Assembly (NCBI GenBank): GCA_020025615.1
Contig: JAHHRT010000063.1
Coordinates: 1-8,765, forward strand
Length of the DNA stretch: 8,765 bases
From: Oscillospiraceae bacterium
GTDB taxonomy: Bacteria; Bacillota; Clostridia; Oscillospirales; Oscillospiraceae
Reading direction: 5' to 3'
Notes under the pieces: model-generated
The model's input: the letters and a program-made list of their open reading frames with translations, nothing else
Database searches by the model: none
What the model was told of the DNA's origin: nothing
Made by a program: the position numbers and the translations under genes
Shown here: positions 6,263 to 8,765 of the stretch, one piece after another
Layout: each line of letters opens with the position of its first letter
Numbering within the stretch: position 1 is the stretch's first letter

Positions 6263-7483
6263 TCAGCTCTCGTAAATTACTTGAATTTCTTTTCTTCTCC
6301 GCCAGATGGTAAGCCAGCATCCAAGCAGTGTCACAGCACCGCACAGCGTCATGCAGATTCGATAGTCCACTACCTCTCCGATGGCACCTACTGCCAGGGA
6401 ACCGATGGTGCTGGCTGCCAAAATCACAATATCCTCAAAGGCATTGAGCCGTGCCCGGTAGGCATCGGGAATATACCTCTGCACAGCGGCATTGCGCATG
6501 GTGGCACTGTTGATTCCCAAAAATCCGCAGATTCCCCGGTTGAGCAGCATCAGCGGATACGGAAGCCACAGGAGAATCATATCCATGCACTCATACACAT
6601 GGTAGACAAAGAAGGCAAAGCCATATTTTTTCTTTTTGGGGATCTCCACGTGGTAGCAGAAAAATCCACCCAAGGTTCTCCCCAGAAATTCCGCGACGGA
6701 GAACAGCGCATACAGGAAGCTGGACATTCCCGGCATGGTTCGGAAAAAGGCAATCATCAGCGGCCCATATCCCGTTGCGATTCCGTTTGTCACCGCCATA
6801 TAGCTGTAAATTCCCCGCAAGCCTTTTTCTTCTCTCAGGTAGGCAAATCCATCCTTCAAGTCCCGATACCATAGGCCGAAGGAGAAGTGTTCCCCCTCCA
6901 TGCGGTTTTGCTCAACCAGGTGGATTCTGCTCTCGATCAGTGCCGCTGCCAGTGCTAAAATCCCCTGACCAATCAAAATATTGGCAGTTCCTATGGTTTC
7001 CAGCAGCAGGGCCGCCACCGGCATCATAATCACTTTCATAAGCGGATAGAGCATGGCGGATACCGAATAGCCTTTTTCCTCCATTCCTTCCGGAATCAGG
7101 TTGGGGTAGATACTGTTGTAGGCCAGCGAATCAAAGCTTCCCAGGCAGGAAAGGAAAAAAGAAAATCCAAAATATTCCACATACCGGAAAGGCCGAATCA
7201 GCAGATAAATCCCCGCCGCCGTGTACAGGACACCGTTAATCAGGTCGCCCGCCACCAAAAACGGTTTGCGGGGCAGACGGTCCATCCACGGTGCCAGAAA
7301 TGTAGGAATCAGGAATCCGGGAATAAACTGAATTGCCAAAATAAGTGCCGAGGCCAAAGTGCTTCCCGTTTTGTCAAATACCAAAAAGGAAAGCGCAAAA
7401 TTTCCCGCAATACCGCCGATGGCTCCCAAGGTGGTTGCCGTCATCAGCAAGGTGTAATCCCTTGTCCAGAGTGTCTTTTTCAT
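6263..7483 (-). CDS. major facilitator superfamily transporter
   Basis: This membrane transporter of 406 residues has hydrophobic segments along most of its length, consistent with the usual 12 helices. The first loop between helices carries an MFS motif-A-like APWMDRLPRKP (about residues 64-74). The stretch YRARLNAFEDI near residue 335 recalls the conserved loop before the last helices of drug-efflux members (MFS_1/MFS_3 type). Substrate cannot be read from sequence; efflux of a drug, peptide or metabolite is a guess from family and from the adjacent regulator. ATG 7483 is chosen over ATG 7489 because AGGAGG is 7 nt from the former and only 1 nt from the latter. It follows the XRE regulator gene on the same strand after about 75 bp and is closed by the terminator at 6208-6249. 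Confidence 0.85.
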   Translation of the reverse strand: MKKTLWTRDYTLLMTATTLGAIGGIAGNFALSFLVFDKTGSTLASALILAIQFIPGFLIPTFLAPWMDRLPRKPFLVAGDLINGVLYTAAGIYLLIRPFRYVEYFGFSFFLSCLGSFDSLAYNSIYPNLIPEGMEEKGYSVSAMLYPLMKVIMMPVAALLLETIGTANILIGQGILALAAALIESRIHLVEQNRMEGEHFSFGLWYRDLKDGFAYLREEKGLRGIYSYMAVTNGIATGYGPLMIAFFRTMPGMSSFLYALFSVAEFLGRTLGGFFCYHVEIPKKKKYGFAFFVYHVYECMDMILLWLPYPLMLLNRGICGFLGINSATMRNAAVQRYIPDAYRARLNAFEDIVILAASTIGSLAVGAIGEVVDYRICMTLCGAVTLLGCWLTIWRRRKEIQVIYES

Positions 7484-7490
7484 ATTCATC

Positions 7491-7496
7491 CCTCCT
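7491..7496 (-). promoter_or_regulatory. ribosome binding site that sets the MFS start
   Basis: On the minus strand AGGAGG (7496-7491) lies 7 nt before ATG 7483 and 1 nt before ATG 7489. Only the former gives workable spacing, so the protein is taken to begin MKKTLWTRDY. Confidence 0.75.
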
Positions 7497-7502
7497 GTCT
7501 CT

Positions 7503-7531
7503 ATTCTAGCTTCTGATTAAAGCAAGTGCAA
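7503..7531 (-). promoter_or_regulatory. possible promoter for the MFS gene alone
   Basis: On the minus strand, TTGCAC (7531-7526), 17 bases and TAGAAT (7508-7503). The -10 is good and the -35 keeps only TTG. The predicted start near 7496 would fall at the edge of the ribosome binding site, giving a leader of only about 13 nt. That weakens the case. No terminator is visible between the regulator and the MFS gene, so read-through from the regulator promoter is the alternative. Confidence 0.35.
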
Positions 7532-7558
7532 TAGGACATATCTGGGACTAATTTCGTT

Positions 7559-8719
7559 TTATTCTTCGTTTAACACAGAAAATTTGTGATACTCAGGAAA
7601 TTCCTGTAAAAGGCGGCAGGCCTGCTTATACTGGCGGTTGTGCTCATACCACTCAAGCATCCACGGCAGCTGGAACAGGCAGAATCCCACCGGAACGTTG
7701 GTACGGCAAAGGGAAAAGCACCGGTGCAGGGTCTCGCCGTATTGCTGGGAATCCAGATATTCGGGGTCGGTCAGGCGCAGATAGACTGTCCGAATCATCT
7801 CACTTACCAGCTTTTCCGGGGAATTGTCTGACAGCCCTTTGCAAAGGCTCAGTGCCTCCAGCGCCTTCTGCGGCTGTCCCAGCTTTTCATAGCAGATCGC
7901 CAGCTTGTGCATGGATAACAGCGTTGGCTTTTCTTTGGTTGTTTCCAAATATGCCAAGGCCTTCTGATACTGTCCCAGCTGCAATTCTGTAGACGCAATA
8001 TTATAGGCAATATCGTTCTGTATTTCCTTCGCTCCCAGGGCCTGAGCCAGCCGCTTCGCTGCCGCATAATGACGGCGCATGAACGTAACATCCAGGAGAT
8101 TGGCATAGCAGCTGCCCATGGCAGCACGGGCAGCCAGCATAATTCTGATCCGGCCTTCCTCGGCAGCCAGGGAATTGGCACGGTGCATAAACTCGATTGC
8201 CTGGGCCATATTCCCTCGCTCGTAACATACACTGCCGGCCCATTCATAGGTAAAGCCGCAGGGAAAGAGACGAACTGCCTCCTCGGGTCTGCCCTCCAGA
8301 ATCCGCTGAATGGCAAGCTGGCGGGCATCCATCAGTCCCTCCAAATCCGAATTCAGCGGCTTATGCTCATGGCACATCTTCCCAATCAGCAGATAGTCCA
8401 AGCCCCAGGGGCTGTACGCATACCGTTTCCAGGAATCCTCGGAAATATAATTTTCCAGCTGTTCCCATTCCTCGGATAAAAGCAGCTCATAGGCATCTTC
8501 TACACCGGCCTGGGTGCAGCCGTCCTCTTTTCCGCTCCATACAATGCCAAGCCGCTCAAACAGCATCCGCAGAACAGTTTCGGAGGGAGCCGCCTTTCCC
8601 TGTTCAATCTTCGACAAGTACGACGCCGTACAGATTCCCTTGCACAGCCCCTCCTGGCTCCAATCTTTTTGCAATCGCTTCTCTCGAATTAAAAAAGCAC
8701 CATAGTCCATTTGAACCAT
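7559..8719 (-). CDS. XRE-family transcriptional regulator with TPR-like C-terminal domain
   Basis: This 386-residue cytoplasmic DNA-binding protein has an N-terminal helix-turn-helix of the lambda-repressor/Cro type at about residues 7-60, with the recognition region around TASYLSKIEQGKAAPSE. The rest is helical. TPR-like units are visible at about 154-186 (WAGSVCYERGNMAQAIEFMHRA) and about 237-290 (two units, each ending GQ-x-QKALA/E). This layout matches the general form of RRNPP-type regulators (PlcR, Rgg and relatives), whose repeats bind small peptides, but ligand binding here is inference and no peptide gene was recognised nearby. The MFS gene follows directly on the same strand and is the likely target. 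The start at 8719 has GGGGAG 9 nt upstream; an in-frame ATG at 8710 with GGGGG 9 nt upstream is a possible alternative. Confidence 0.85.
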   Translation of the reverse strand: MVQMDYGAFLIREKRLQKDWSQEGLCKGICTASYLSKIEQGKAAPSETVLRMLFERLGIVWSGKEDGCTQAGVEDAYELLLSEEWEQLENYISEDSWKRYAYSPWGLDYLLIGKMCHEHKPLNSDLEGLMDARQLAIQRILEGRPEEAVRLFPCGFTYEWAGSVCYERGNMAQAIEFMHRANSLAAEEGRIRIMLAARAAMGSCYANLLDVTFMRRHYAAAKRLAQALGAKEIQNDIAYNIASTELQLGQYQKALAYLETTKEKPTLLSMHKLAICYEKLGQPQKALEALSLCKGLSDNSPEKLVSEMIRTVYLRLTDPEYLDSQQYGETLHRCFSLCRTNVPVGFCLFQLPWMLEWYEHNRQYKQACRLLQEFPEYHKFSVLNEE

Positions 8720-8742
8720 CCCCCGTTTCTCCCCTATTGGGT

Positions 8743-8751
8743 TTTATAACA
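8743..8751 (-). promoter_or_regulatory. extended -10 promoter element of the regulator gene
   Basis: On the minus strand TGTTATAAA combines a TGN extension with a -10 TATAAA (8748-8743, five of six consensus bases). The start would fall near 8736, giving a leader of about 17 nt. With a 17-base spacer any -35 hexamer would lie just beyond the right edge, so it cannot be assessed. Confidence 0.5.
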
Positions 8752-8765
8752 CCTTTCCTGCGTTA

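Noticed and set aside
6186..6275. 29-codon plus-strand frame after metA with GAGGAAA five bases before its ATG
   Set aside because: Most of it is the terminator hairpin and it runs into the end of the convergent MFS gene. The sequence is explained by the terminator, and the ribosome-binding-like purines may be chance.
7501..7539. 12-codon minus-strand frame MSYCTCFNQKLE between the regulator and MFS genes, a tempting pheromone candidate
   Set aside because: It has no Shine-Dalgarno sequence, overlaps the possible MFS promoter, and lacks a secretion-like hydrophobic start.

Overview
The window reads as ordinary chromosome from a moderately GC-rich Gram-positive bacterium, most likely a gut-type Clostridia (Oscillospiraceae or Lachnospiraceae-like). 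This is inference from three things: strong AGGAGG-type ribosome binding sites, sigma-A promoters close to the TTGACA-N17-TATAAT consensus, and gene families typical of Firmicutes (a BmrCD-like heterodimeric ABC exporter, an acetyl-type MetA, and an XRE regulator with TPR-like repeats beside an MFS exporter). There is no rRNA, tRNA, IS element, integrase or CRISPR array. I found no clearly undescribed system.

Layout from left to right. Positions 1-283 hold no convincing gene. They contain a strong promoter firing leftward out of the window (24-52) with A-tracts behind it, and a GC-rich hairpin (183-214) that may terminate the ABC operon. Positions 284-3752 (minus strand) are a two-gene operon for a heterodimeric ABC exporter. 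The promoter-proximal gene carries the degenerate ATP site and the second gene carries the intact catalytic residues. A 151-bp divergent intergenic region (3753-3903) carries a leftward promoter for the exporter and a perfect-consensus rightward promoter for the next operon. Positions 3904-6127 (plus strand) are metY-metA, which overlap by 11 bp. Homoserine O-acetyltransferase makes O-acetylhomoserine and O-acetylhomoserine sulfhydrylase converts it with sulfide to homocysteine. A hairpin with A/T tails at 6208-6249 terminates this operon and the converging one.

Positions 6263-8719 (minus strand) hold an XRE-family regulator with a TPR-like C-terminal half, followed after about 75 bp by a 12-helix-type MFS transporter. 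The arrangement suggests that the regulator controls the exporter.

Three starts were set by their ribosome binding sites: the first ABC gene at GTG 3752, metA at ATG 5186 and the MFS gene at ATG 7483. The points most worth checking are the three-segment, mutually exclusive hairpin arrangement at 183-223, the lack of room for any riboswitch or T-box before metY-metA, the Glu111 acetyl-specificity marker in MetA, and the complementary degenerate residues in the two ABC proteins.
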